Below the pieces are notes generated by a model, which was not told the DNA's origin, made no database searches, and was given only the letters and a program-made list of their open reading frames with translations. 64,000 bases of DNA from CAUZIZ01 sp965222655 (GTDB lineage: Bacteria; Acidobacteriota; UBA6911; RPQK01; JAJDTT01), in the NCBI GenBank assembly GCA_965222655.1, contig CBDCUP010000003.1:248001-312000 (forward strand), given 5' to 3'. Within the stretch, counting starts at the first letter, position 1. Each line of letters begins with the position of its first letter. The translations under genes and the position numbers were made by a program. Of the stretch, positions 16,855 through 25,452 are shown one piece after another.

Positions 16855-17607
16855 ATGGCAATCCTGCGGAAGCGGCTCGACGACCTGCTCGTCAGCCGAG
16901 AGCTTGCATCCACCCTGGAGACGGCCCGCGCCCTGATCCTGACCGGTTCAGTCTTCGTCGACCAGCAGCGTGTGGACAAACCGGGCACACAGATCAATTC
17001 CTCCTCCGAGATCTCCCTTAGGAGAGAGGACCCGAAATATGTCTCTCGTGGTGGTTTGAAACTGGAGGCCGCGATCACCACTTTCGAGGTCAAGGTTTCG
17101 GGAAAGACCTGCCTGGATCTGGGTGCTTCCACAGGCGGTTTTACGGACTGTCTCTTGCAAAACGGGGCTCGGAAGGTGTACGCAGTTGACGTCGGTCGAG
17201 GACAACTCGACTGGAAACTGAGGAACGATCCACGGGTGGTTGTCCGAGAGGCCGTAAACGCTCGGTACTTGATGCCTGCTCATCTGCCCGAGGAGATCCA
17301 CATCATAACAGTGGACCTTTCGTTTATTTCTCTCCGGCTGCTGTTTCCGGTCCTTCGCCGATTCCAGAGAAGCGAGATATTGGCCTTGGTAAAGCCCCAG
17401 TTCGAAGCCCAGCGTCACGAGGTTGAACGAGGAGGCTTGATCAGGAAACCCGAGAAGCGGAAGGAAATCCTCGATCGAGTCATGAAACTTGCCGTCGGGC
17501 AACAGCTTCGGATCATCGGTACGATTCCTTCACCCATTCTAGGACAGAAGGGGAACCAGGAATACTTCATTTTCCTACGCAGCGATCCCGATTGCGAGGT
17601 GGGCTGA
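16855..17607 (+). CDS. TlyA-family S4-domain RNA methyltransferase
   Basis: About 250 residues. An N-terminal S4 RNA-binding domain (RKRLDDLLVSRELASTLE, ALILTGSVFVDQQ) precedes an FtsJ/RrmJ-like methyltransferase fold with the SAM motif CLDLGASTGGFTDCLLQNGA, VYAVDVGRGQLDWKLR and KPQFEA. Family members methylate ribose of 16S and 23S rRNA cytidines (TlyA of Mycobacterium). The older name hemolysin A is misleading. The ATG at 16855 is chosen; GTG at 16846 is an alternative. Confidence 0.9.
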   Translation: MAILRKRLDDLLVSRELASTLETARALILTGSVFVDQQRVDKPGTQINSSSEISLRREDPKYVSRGGLKLEAAITTFEVKVSGKTCLDLGASTGGFTDCLLQNGARKVYAVDVGRGQLDWKLRNDPRVVVREAVNARYLMPAHLPEEIHIITVDLSFISLRLLFPVLRRFQRSEILALVKPQFEAQRHEVERGGLIRKPEKRKEILDRVMKLAVGQQLRIIGTIPSPILGQKGNQEYFIFLRSDPDCEVG

Positions 17608-17612
17608 AGTAG

Positions 17613-18188
17613 CTAAACCAGGCAATCGATCAATTTTTTCAGGTAGTCGGAGAGCCGGAGCATGTTCTCGTCGAACTCGCTCCAAAAGGCGAGGAACCCG
17701 GACTCGGCCGTGTCGGAAATGACCTTGGGAGCCAATCCGGCTATGCCGTGACGTCCTGCTACCTCCAATGCAATAGCACATTCAAGATCGCAAATACCCG
17801 CTCCTTCCAGACGGTAGAGGTCTTCGCGGGCCTGTTTGCGGATCACGGGAGTCTTTACGGTTATCCCCAGACCCGATACCTCCCAGCCTTGGCCTCGGAG
17901 CTGCTCGATCAATCCTGAATCGGCCGGATAGCGTCGACCATCCTTGAGGCACCAGGCTTCAGGCAGGACCACGTCGCCCATTCTCAACTTGGGATCCAGT
18001 TGGCCTGCCGTTCCCGTAAAGACAAAGACTTTGGGTTTGCTCCGACTGAAGTAGCTCTCCAGCGAGTGCCGGGTACGCTTCGCACCGAGGCCGGTCACGA
18101 GGTATTGGCAGATTGGCCCCAATTGGTCTTCCAAGGCGGCGGTCTCCTGCTTGAGGGCACATGCAACCAGGCAGTCAGCTGTTTCCAT
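17613..18188 (-). CDS. Nucleoside phosphorylase superfamily protein (MTAN/HpnG-like)
   Basis: 191 residues, short for the PNP/UDP phosphorylase superfamily. Diagnostic pieces are ACALKQETAALED, VTGLGAKRTR, VFTGTAGQLDPKLRMGDVVLP, and CDLECAIALEVAGRHG followed by KVISDTAE. This matches the 5'-methylthioadenosine/adenosylhomocysteine nucleosidase and hopanoid-associated phosphorylase branch. It converges with tlyA with 5 bp between stop codons. The substrate is unknown. No hopanoid genes are nearby. Confidence 0.8.
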   Translation of the reverse strand: METADCLVACALKQETAALEDQLGPICQYLVTGLGAKRTRHSLESYFSRSKPKVFVFTGTAGQLDPKLRMGDVVLPEAWCLKDGRRYPADSGLIEQLRGQGWEVSGLGITVKTPVIRKQAREDLYRLEGAGICDLECAIALEVAGRHGIAGLAPKVISDTAESGFLAFWSEFDENMLRLSDYLKKLIDCLV

Positions 18189-18338
18189 GGGACGAAGCTC
18201 CGAATGAGGTATTCTAGCCCGGATTTCTAGGCTGAAAAGGAGAACTCCGGGTCGGGCTTTTTCGACCTACTGTTTCTGTTTCTCTATAATCTGTGTTTTT
18301 CAAGCGACAACGAATCTTGAAACAGACTTCCGTGCCCA

Positions 18339-19358
18339 ATGCCAATCAGAAAAGGATCTGAACTCGATCTCATCCGTTGGATTCGCAATCAGGAGACATC
18401 TTCCCCTCCTTCCCTCACACGGGGCATAGGAGACGATTGTGCCACCTTCGATCCGGCCTTTGCGAAATCCATGGCCCTGACCTCCGACCTTCTGGTGGAA
18501 GATGTGCACTTCCGGCGTCGCTGGGTGCACCCCTATTTTCTAGGGCGAAAGTCGCTCCTTGTGAACCTGAGTGATCTGGCAGCGATGGGGGCCAATCCCT
18601 ACTCTAGCCTACTCAGTCTAGCGCTACCAACGGAACTGACAGACGAGTATTTCCAGTATTTCATGGCAGGCTTTCTGGAGGAGGCTCGACGTTGGAACGC
18701 GCCCCTGGTAGGAGGGGACCTCGCTCGCAGTTCTCGGGTCCATGTGGCGGTGACCGTCCTCGGGTATGTGACAAAGGGCAACTTCGTCTATCGCTCGACG
18801 GCGCAGGAGGGTGATCTGGTGGTTCTGGTCGGTGACGTCGGTCTTTCCCGCCTGGGACTCCAGATTCTGCGGGATGAGAATCCGGAAGAACTGGGTGAAA
18901 TTGCTTCCGAAGAAGACCTCTCCTCCTGGGCAGCAGACTCGTTCCGTTTGCGCTGCCTGCGGGCTCATTTGCTACCACAACCACAGATCGAAGTGGGCCT
19001 CTGGCTGCGTCACAACCGGCTCGCAAACGCCATGATCGACGTCAGCGACGGTCTGGCGGCAGATCTGCTTCAGATCAGCCGTGAAAGTGATCTGAAGGCG
19101 GAGCTAGATGCCGCCCGGATTCCGCTGCTGAAGGACATGACTCTGGAGACGGCCCTGGAGGGTGGCGAAGACTACGCACTCTTGTTTACTTCATCCAAAG
19201 AGCAAGTCGACCGGTTGGCTCGGTCTTACCCCAAGGGTTTTCCGCCCTATCGCTTCATTGGTAAGCTGATGAGGGGCCCCTCCTCACTCCACCTGGTACA
19301 GGGCGAGGAGCGCAAGCCATATCAACCAGAAGGATTTGACCACTTTCGGAGTTTCTAG
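18339..19358 (+). CDS. thiL: Thiamine-monophosphate kinase
   Basis: 339 residues of the PurM-like ATP-binding fold. Motifs: SELDLIRWI, TRGIGDDCATF near residue 30, TSDLLVEDVHF, NLSDLAAMGANP, GDLARSS, AMIDVSDGLAADLLQI and GGEDYALLFT. ThiL phosphorylates thiamine monophosphate to the active diphosphate. No other thi genes are in the window. Its 3' end overlaps the DUF2062 gene if that gene starts at 19336. Confidence 0.95.
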   Translation: MPIRKGSELDLIRWIRNQETSSPPSLTRGIGDDCATFDPAFAKSMALTSDLLVEDVHFRRRWVHPYFLGRKSLLVNLSDLAAMGANPYSSLLSLALPTELTDEYFQYFMAGFLEEARRWNAPLVGGDLARSSRVHVAVTVLGYVTKGNFVYRSTAQEGDLVVLVGDVGLSRLGLQILRDENPEELGEIASEEDLSSWAADSFRLRCLRAHLLPQPQIEVGLWLRHNRLANAMIDVSDGLAADLLQISRESDLKAELDAARIPLLKDMTLETALEGGEDYALLFTSSKEQVDRLARSYPKGFPPYRFIGKLMRGPSSLHLVQGEERKPYQPEGFDHFRSF

Positions 19359-19947
19359 AAATTTGTCGATTGTTTCGGGATCTGGGCCTGAGAAAGAGAC
19401 GCGCGCCGACGCGCCGGGGGGAGCCGAAGGCCGACTCCAATCCCGCCTACGTAGAGGACTCGGTGCCAGGTTGCTCCGCTTGGTCCGCTCCCTTCTGCCG
19501 CTGAACGAGTCACCCGAGCGAACCGCTCTCGGCTTCGCCGTCGGAGTCCTTCTGGGTTTTTCGCCCCTACTCGGGCTTCATACCGTCCTGGGACTGCTGG
19601 TAGCGTATATCGTCGGCTTCAACCGGATCGTGGTGCTGGCTGGTGTCTACTCCTGTAATCCCTGGATCCTGGTGCCGTACTACGGGTTCGCCACCTGGTT
19701 CGGGATTCAGCTTCTTGGCGTCAAGGACGGCCGCAGTCTCGAGGGCCTGAATCTTCTTGAGATCTTCCGGGCCGAGTTCTGGAACTTGCTCACCAGTCAG
19801 TGGCAGCTGTTTCTACCAGCATTCGTTGGCTCCACCATCCTCTGCACAGCACTTGCGCTGATCTCCTACCCGATCGCCCTTCGTGTCGTCCGAAAATACG
19901 GACGATTCAAAAGATCTCCTTCGACCGTCTCTGATCAATTGGAATAG
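19336..19947 (+). CDS. DUF2062 membrane protein
   Basis: 203 residues as drawn. After about 55 polar residues the DUF2062 core follows: LNESPERTALGFAVGVLLGFSP, LLGLHTVLGLLVAYIVGFN, VLAGVYSCNPWILVPYY, and a last membrane helix LPAFVGSTILCTALALI. The family is a two- to three-helix inner-membrane domain of unknown function. The TTG at 19336 overlaps thiL by 23 bp; a second TTG at 19363 just after the thiL stop is equally plausible. Confidence 0.85.
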   Translation: MTTFGVSRNLSIVSGSGPEKETRADAPGGAEGRLQSRLRRGLGARLLRLVRSLLPLNESPERTALGFAVGVLLGFSPLLGLHTVLGLLVAYIVGFNRIVVLAGVYSCNPWILVPYYGFATWFGIQLLGVKDGRSLEGLNLLEIFRAEFWNLLTSQWQLFLPAFVGSTILCTALALISYPIALRVVRKYGRFKRSPSTVSDQLE

Positions 19948-19984
19948 ACGTCCTCGCTTCGGGTACCATAAGAATTTACGGTGT

Positions 19985-21577
19985 ATGCTGAGAAGGCTCA
20001 CACAATTCAACCCCGCCGAAAGACCTGACTGTTCTGCATTAGTCTGTTTATCCCTTCTGCTGATCTGCGTCGTCACGCTTGTGATGGGAGAGAACCAGGA
20101 GACTGATCCCGCCCAGGAAGCCAAACTGGAAGACCTTGTCAACATCGACTTCAGGGCCGACCTGAAACTCTTCACTGTGATGGCTGCGCTCAATGCGGCA
20201 GGATTCGACTACGAGCGACCGAACCAGGATATGTCCCAGGTACGGCAAGCCGTTCGCCTGGCACTCAAAGACCTGGAGCCGAGTCTTTCTTTGCGACTAG
20301 GTGCCTTCTATCAGTCGCACCTTGGTGTTCAAGGAGAGGCTCGACAGCAGATCGCCTATACCTCCCTGGCCCTTTTGGTTGAGGATGCACCAGGCTTCAA
20401 GCTGGCGGAAGGGAAACACACCATCCCCGACGATGTGCTCGAGATACAAAGCTTTGCCTTGCTGCTGGAAGAATTCTACCGGGTCGCTCAGATCGAGACG
20501 CTTTGGCCCCGCTTCCGGGAATCCTACCAGGCAGAAAGCCGAGCGTACCGGCCGGTGCTGGAAAAGGTTATCGAGGATATTCTGAAGTACTTTCGGATTG
20601 GACCTCGCCGGGTACTAGATCGTCAAATCATACTGATTCCGGATCTTCTGAACGCCAAAGACATGGTGAACGCCCGAAATCTGGACCGGACCTACTACAT
20701 CGTCGTCGGACCTACCGATGAGCCGGTGAAAAACTACTCTTCACTGCAGCATGAGTATCTTCACGTCTTGATCGATCCCCTGGTTGAGAAGTTCTCAGCC
20801 CAGCTGGGTTCGAGGAAGGAGATTCTGAAGCTTGCGAAGGCCCAACCCAAGCTGAAGAGCGAGTATCGAGATAGCGTGACACTGGTCGTCACAGAGTCCC
20901 TCATCGAGAGCATCGCGTTGAGACTGGTTCCACCCAGTGATCTCGGTGCCGAGATGCTTGAATTGTTCAGACAGGGAACCGTTCTAGTACCTTTTTTCTA
21001 TCGTGAGCTAGTTTCCTATGAGGAGGGCCGAATGCTCTCCTTCCCTACCTATGCGGAATTTTTGCTCCAAAACGTGGGTGCGGACTCGTTCAAGGATGAC
21101 ATCGAACGAATGGATGTCATCGAAGCAAAGATTCGGGAGAAAGATCGGCAGGAAGCCGAAAACCGGCTTCGAGCCCGTCAGGAGGTTGAGAGGAAGAACC
21201 TTATCAGCTCGATTCTGTCTGAGGCTGGACAGCTTATTTCCAAGAAGGAGTTCACGGGGGCCAGGCAGAAGCTAGGGCAACTCCTGAAGGAAGACCCGGA
21301 AAGTGGGAACGCCTACTTCTACCTGGGCCAGATTGCCGATCAACTTGAAGAACACCAGCACGCCTACGAGTATTACCAGCGCTCTGCTGAAGCTGCTTCG
21401 AATCCTCCTTGGATTCGAGCTTGGTCGCTGGTTCGAATGGGAAAATTCCTTGCCTTTCAAGATCAATTCGAACAAGCTCGGCGACGCTTGAAAGAGGCTC
21501 TAACGTACGAGGGAGAGCTCCGAGGAGCTCGGGATCGGGCGGAGCAGGCCATCAAGGAGCTGCCACCGACCGACTAG
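19985..21577 (+). CDS. Exported TPR protein with HExxH metallopeptidase-like motif
   Basis: 530 residues from ATG at 19985. An N-terminal hydrophobic stretch (CSALVCLSLLLICVVTLVMG) suggests export or membrane anchoring. Near residue 258 lies HEYLH, an HExxH zinc-site pattern, followed about 60 residues later by a TESLIES segment that could give the third ligand. From about residue 410 the protein has a charged coiled coil, then two TPR units (LISKKEFTGARQKLGQLLKEDP, AYFYLGQIADQLEEHQHAYEYY). A gluzincin-type peptidase is a reasonable guess; no named family is recognised. Confidence 0.7.
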   Translation: MLRRLTQFNPAERPDCSALVCLSLLLICVVTLVMGENQETDPAQEAKLEDLVNIDFRADLKLFTVMAALNAAGFDYERPNQDMSQVRQAVRLALKDLEPSLSLRLGAFYQSHLGVQGEARQQIAYTSLALLVEDAPGFKLAEGKHTIPDDVLEIQSFALLLEEFYRVAQIETLWPRFRESYQAESRAYRPVLEKVIEDILKYFRIGPRRVLDRQIILIPDLLNAKDMVNARNLDRTYYIVVGPTDEPVKNYSSLQHEYLHVLIDPLVEKFSAQLGSRKEILKLAKAQPKLKSEYRDSVTLVVTESLIESIALRLVPPSDLGAEMLELFRQGTVLVPFFYRELVSYEEGRMLSFPTYAEFLLQNVGADSFKDDIERMDVIEAKIREKDRQEAENRLRARQEVERKNLISSILSEAGQLISKKEFTGARQKLGQLLKEDPESGNAYFYLGQIADQLEEHQHAYEYYQRSAEAASNPPWIRAWSLVRMGKFLAFQDQFEQARRRLKEALTYEGELRGARDRAEQAIKELPPTD

Positions 21578-21672
21578 GTGCGAGGATGAAGGGTGCTTTC
21601 GGCAGCCCTCTTGTGTCAGAATAATCGGCTTGGAAGCCCTTGGACGGGGCATTAGTAGTCAGGAGGAATCAA

Positions 21673-22680
21673 ATGAGACATCAGTTCAGACTTGCTGTGA
21701 TTGCGATATTAATCGGGTTCTGGGGCGGCGCTTCGAACCTCCAGGCTTCGATTCAAATTCAGCGCCAGACCCCGGCTGACGTGGCCCAACAAGAAGCTCA
21801 ATCAGGCGCTCCGGAAAAGCCTCCTCGGGTCGTTGGCCAAGCCCAGACCAAGGAAGAATTCGATGCATGGTCTGTCATCGAGAAGACAGAGGACTTCAAG
21901 GAGAAGGCACAACTCAACCTGAACTTTCTGCAGGAACATCCAGACAGCGGACTCACGCCTCTGGCACACCAGTTCCTGGCACTGGCCTACCAGCAGGAAA
22001 ACAACTACGAGAAGTTCGTTGAGCACGGAGAAAAGGCCGTCACCGAGCTGCCCACAAGTTACGTGCTTATGATCGAACTGGCAGTGGGCTATGCTGAGCG
22101 TGGTGAACCTGATCAGGCGCTGAACCACGGACAACGAGGACTTGATGTGTCAGCAGCCGCAACCAAGCCGGCCCAGTTGACCACTATCGATTTCGTCGAG
22201 AAAAGGGACGCTCTGCAAGCAGACGCCAATTACGCCATGGGCCTGTCCCGATTGCATCAGAGCCTCAAAGGAGGGAGCACCAAGGACGAGTTGGTGGAAC
22301 AGGCACGTGTCCATCTGGAGAAAGCAATTGAGCTGGATCCCAACAACGAGCGGGCGTATTTGCGGTTGGGGCGAGTGTACCTGACTCAAAAGAATGCCAA
22401 CCAGGCACTCGAGGCCTTTGCACGTGCGGTGGCGGTCGGAGGTCAAACTCAAGAAATCGCTCAGGGACAGCTGGAGCAGCTTTACACCTATATTCACAAG
22501 AAGACCGAAGGCATGGACGAAACAGTCGCCAAGGGAAAAGAATTCCTCCAGAAGAAGAATGTTGAAAAGGCGGCCCGACTGCAGGCAATTCAGGAGCAGG
22601 AGGCTCAGCAGCTTACTCAGCCTGGGACCACCCCGGCGGCTGCCGAATCTACAGAGGAACCCTTTACCCTGCCTGAGTAG
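21673..22680 (+). CDS. Secreted TPR-repeat protein
   Basis: 335 residues from the ATG at 21673, which follows AGGAGG at ideal spacing. A signal peptide (LAVIAILIGFWGGASNLQAS) precedes a helical solenoid: TPR-like units at about residues 75-150 and a clear pair near residue 215 (EQARVHLEKAIELDPNNERAYLRLGRVYL, spread over one repeat, then ANQALEAFARAVAVGG). The tail is Gln- and Pro-rich. It is probably a periplasmic scaffold. It follows the TPR/HExxH gene on the same strand and may form a pair with it. Confidence 0.85.
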   Translation: MRHQFRLAVIAILIGFWGGASNLQASIQIQRQTPADVAQQEAQSGAPEKPPRVVGQAQTKEEFDAWSVIEKTEDFKEKAQLNLNFLQEHPDSGLTPLAHQFLALAYQQENNYEKFVEHGEKAVTELPTSYVLMIELAVGYAERGEPDQALNHGQRGLDVSAAATKPAQLTTIDFVEKRDALQADANYAMGLSRLHQSLKGGSTKDELVEQARVHLEKAIELDPNNERAYLRLGRVYLTQKNANQALEAFARAVAVGGQTQEIAQGQLEQLYTYIHKKTEGMDETVAKGKEFLQKKNVEKAARLQAIQEQEAQQLTQPGTTPAAAESTEEPFTLPE

Positions 22681-22818
22681 CTTTCGTCTTTTACGGTTTG
22701 GGAAACTTGAAACTCAAGAACGCGACTACGGGGCATTTCGGTTGGGCACCTCAACCAAGCTGCTCGCAGAGCGTGTCTGTCATTCGGTACTTGAGCCTGG
22801 GCGCTCTTAGCAGATCGC

Positions 22819-23637
22819 GTGCGCTTCAATAGTTCTTTTTTTTCGACACCCGGACTCGTCTTGCGGCGACTGACCCATCTCTGGGTTCAGCCGACGTCGC
22901 GTTCCGATCTGTCCCCGAAATCTGTGCGCCAGCGTAGTGAACAGCTGGCGCGGCTCCAGGTCCGGCTAAATTATTCTTTCGAGAACCTTTCCCTTCTCGA
23001 CCACGCACTGACCCATCGCTCGTTTGCCCACGAATCAGGGAGGCCTGGCGCCGACTACGAAGCCATGGAGTTCCTGGGAGATTCGGTTCTGGGTCTCGCA
23101 ATCAGCGAACACTTGTTTCGGGCCGATCCAAACCGTCTGGAAGGCGAACTCTCAAAACTCAAAGGGCTGCTGGTCTCGAAGCCGGAACTGGCCGGGCTCT
23201 CCAGTCGCCTGGATCTCGGAAACTTCTTGAGACTCAGCCGCGGTGAGGAAAAGACGGGGGGAAGAAAAAAGAAGGCAATCCTGGCCGATGCCTTCGAGAG
23301 CGTCGTCGGTGCGATCTACCTCGACGGGGGCTTCGAGCCAGCTCGAAAGTTCATCTTGGATCAGTTTCGGGATCACCTTCGACGGGTCGCCCGCCAGAAA
23401 CTCGAGCTCAGGGACTTCAAATCTGCACTCCAGGAGCAGCTCCATGCGCAGGGACTCCCAGGACCAAGCTACAAGGTGGTGAAGGAAACGGGTCCGAATC
23501 ACCGCAAGGTCTTTCTGGTTGAGGTTCGCTCGAGGAGAAAGCTTCTTGGTCAAGCGAGTGGCAGCGCCAAAAAGGAAGCCGAACAGAACGCCGCACAAAT
23601 TGCCCTGGGCGAACTAGCAGACGAATCGAAGGCTTGA
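22819..23637 (+). CDS. rnc: Ribonuclease III
   Basis: 272 residues from GTG at 22819. The RNase III domain carries LLDHALTHRSFAHES, the signature MEFLGDSVLGLAISEHLF, and ILADAFESVVGAIYLDGG with the second acidic site; a dsRNA-binding domain follows (DFKSALQEQLHAQGLPGPSY, AKKEAEQNAAQIAL). It cleaves double-stranded RNA in rRNA and mRNA processing. The N-terminus is about 40 residues longer than usual, so an internal start may be the real one. Confidence 0.95.
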   Translation: MRFNSSFFSTPGLVLRRLTHLWVQPTSRSDLSPKSVRQRSEQLARLQVRLNYSFENLSLLDHALTHRSFAHESGRPGADYEAMEFLGDSVLGLAISEHLFRADPNRLEGELSKLKGLLVSKPELAGLSSRLDLGNFLRLSRGEEKTGGRKKKAILADAFESVVGAIYLDGGFEPARKFILDQFRDHLRRVARQKLELRDFKSALQEQLHAQGLPGPSYKVVKETGPNHRKVFLVEVRSRRKLLGQASGSAKKEAEQNAAQIALGELADESKA

Positions 23638-23754
23638 TCTGCCGAGCAATTGATTCTGAAAAGCCGTGCCCGGACCTCGCGAAACGGCGCGGTGGATTCG
23701 CGACGGCACAGTAGACAAAGGCGTCGCAGTAGACTGGCGAGGGGGAGTGCGGGG

Positions 23755-24576
23755 TTACCCCCTCATCAGGAACCAGAAGACGCCTAGCGTGATCATGTCG
23801 TACAGTGCGTGCGCCCAGATGGGCGCTACCACGCTGCCCCGTACCAGGTACAGCAAACCAAACAAGAGACCAAGGACTCCCGCACCCACCGCGTTGTCGA
23901 TTCCCTGTACGGCATGGCCGGCTCCGAAGAAGATGCTCCACAGGACCAGCCCCGTCGGCAAGCCGCCCAAGAATCTTTCGAAGCGCCTGAGGACGAATGC
24001 CCGCTGGATTTCCTCCTTGATTCCGCCCACATAGAGGCTGCTGATCAGGAACAATGCCAGGTCTGTCTTGGTTTGGACCAGCTCTAACAGGGGGTTGCTC
24101 TCCGAGATCTGCTCGGGAAGAAAAACGTGGAAGAAAGTACCGACCAGGAAGGTCGACCCAAAGAGTACCGGGACAGTCGCCACTCCGAAACCCATTTCCC
24201 TGGCAACGCCCTGTCCCCTCCAACCGAGAGATCTCCAACTCTCTCCACCCATCCGCAGAAAGAAGCCTACCAGCATCAAAGTAATCGTCGCCTCGACTAC
24301 CATGAATAGAAATAGTGTCGGCGTATTCTCCCAGATCTGATGGGGGGGGAAAGCCAGGACCTGAAGCACAGTCCTGGCGAGTAGGGAGCCAGAAACCGCC
24401 ACTATCGCCACTTCAATTAGGGCCAGGACTCTGGTCACAATACGGTCCTCTATCCGCACATGGTGCTTATCGCAGCAAACGACCTGTCCTCCTGGGGACA
24501 GGCTGTCTTGGAAGCAGTCACCTTTTCCGGTTGCCGGAGTCTGATCCCGATCCGCTTGAAGCGGCCATGTTAGCAT
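23755..24576 (-). CDS. CPBP-family intramembrane metalloprotease
   Basis: About 273 residues from ATG at 24576 (AGGA nine bases upstream); GTG at 24459 would remove a polar leader of about 40 residues. The C-terminal half shows the CPBP/Rce1 motifs: KEEIQRAFVLRRFE (EExxxR), SIFFGAGHAVQG and WAHALYDM, set in several hydrophobic helices. Family members are intramembrane endopeptidases linked to prenyl-protein processing or bacteriocin immunity. It stands alone, convergent with rnc. Confidence 0.85.
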   Translation of the reverse strand: MLTWPLQADRDQTPATGKGDCFQDSLSPGGQVVCCDKHHVRIEDRIVTRVLALIEVAIVAVSGSLLARTVLQVLAFPPHQIWENTPTLFLFMVVEATITLMLVGFFLRMGGESWRSLGWRGQGVAREMGFGVATVPVLFGSTFLVGTFFHVFLPEQISESNPLLELVQTKTDLALFLISSLYVGGIKEEIQRAFVLRRFERFLGGLPTGLVLWSIFFGAGHAVQGIDNAVGAGVLGLLFGLLYLVRGSVVAPIWAHALYDMITLGVFWFLMRG

Positions 24577-24686
24577 CAGTGGTCCTGAGTACACTGCAAC
24601 GCGTAAACGTCGCAGTATTTGCGTTCCAGTTCGTGGAGGCCCTATCCGGTTGCGCTGTTTTGTCGCGTCATAGGATAATCAGCCCT

Positions 24687-24884
24687 ATGACGAAAGAGTC
24701 CCAACTATCAGTAAGAGTTGAATTCGATGAAGTGAACGAAGGCGAGGACCTTGAGGATCTAGATGAACTGGACGATGACTACGAGGATTCCTACGAAGAC
24801 CCCGAAGGCTTTGATGATTTTCGGACAAACGGTGAACCAGACGGCCCAGCGGATCTGGAGCAAGCTACCAACAACTCCGACTAG
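24687..24884 (+). CDS. Small highly acidic hypothetical protein
   Basis: 65 residues from ATG at 24687. About 40 percent of residues are Asp or Glu, concentrated in EDLEDLDELDDDYEDSYEDP. No family is recognised. The composition is unlike a random frame in this DNA, which supports a real gene, although low-complexity acidic frames can also be spurious. A MITE copy begins 66 bp after the stop codon. Confidence 0.45.
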   Translation: MTKESQLSVRVEFDEVNEGEDLEDLDELDDDYEDSYEDPEGFDDFRTNGEPDGPADLEQATNNSD

Positions 24885-24950
24885 CTTTCCCGCTGCTGCT
24901 GGAGACCAGGTGTCTGCTCTCAGAAATAGGATGATGTCTTCAGATGGGAC

Positions 24951-25207
24951 TAGATGATCGATTCCGAAATAGCATGGCAATTGCAGATGGGGCTTGCGTG
25001 GCGAGGTCAAGGCGGGAGGAGGAAGACGATGCCTTGCCATCTTCGACGACGACCAACGAAGAGATCGCCCGCAACCTCCGTCTGCCCAACGGGTTGCGCG
25101 ACCGAGTATGAACCCAGCCTCTCTTCTGTGCAGACCAGCACCCCAGATACGTTCAGTTCGATTTATGGGCGCAACAATTGTCATGTTATTTCGGAATCGA
25201 TCATCTA
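24951..25207. mobile_element. MITE, 257 bp, copy 2 (inverted relative to copy 1)
   Basis: Same element as at 2604-2860, in the opposite orientation, with TA on each side (C-TA on the left, TA-A on the right). The conceptual translations across both copies are identical apart from the ends, so nucleotide identity is close to 100 percent and movement was recent. It carries no gene. Confidence 0.9.
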
Positions 25208-25253
25208 ATGAGGCTCTAGGGGAACAGTACCGCCACCAAATAGACTGGACTTA

Positions 25254-25433
25254 GGGTTCGTGCAAGAATACTTCGCAGAGTTGGCGCTCAGCTTTGCGAC
25301 AGATTTGGTCGCGAACGATTGAGCGAAACCGCAGGCGTAGGCAGGCTTACGTTGAGGATTTCGTGATTGAGGAGCGGCCGAAGATGGTGTGAAGCTGAGA
25401 TGCCAGAATGTGAAGTTATTTTTGCACGAGCCC
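25254..25433. mobile_element. Small MITE-like element with 17-bp TIRs
   Basis: The ends are imperfect inverted repeats (GGGTTCGTGCAAGAATA at 25254-25270; inverse GGGCTCGTGCAAAAATA at 25417-25433; 15 of 17 match). They are flanked by TTA on both sides (25251-25253 and 25434-25436; TTAG if the next G is counted). There is no coding capacity. It differs from the 257-bp and 318-bp MITEs. A single copy is present, so mobility is an inference from the TIRs and the short duplication. Confidence 0.6.
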
Positions 25434-25452
25434 TTAGCAGGGAAGCAATATT

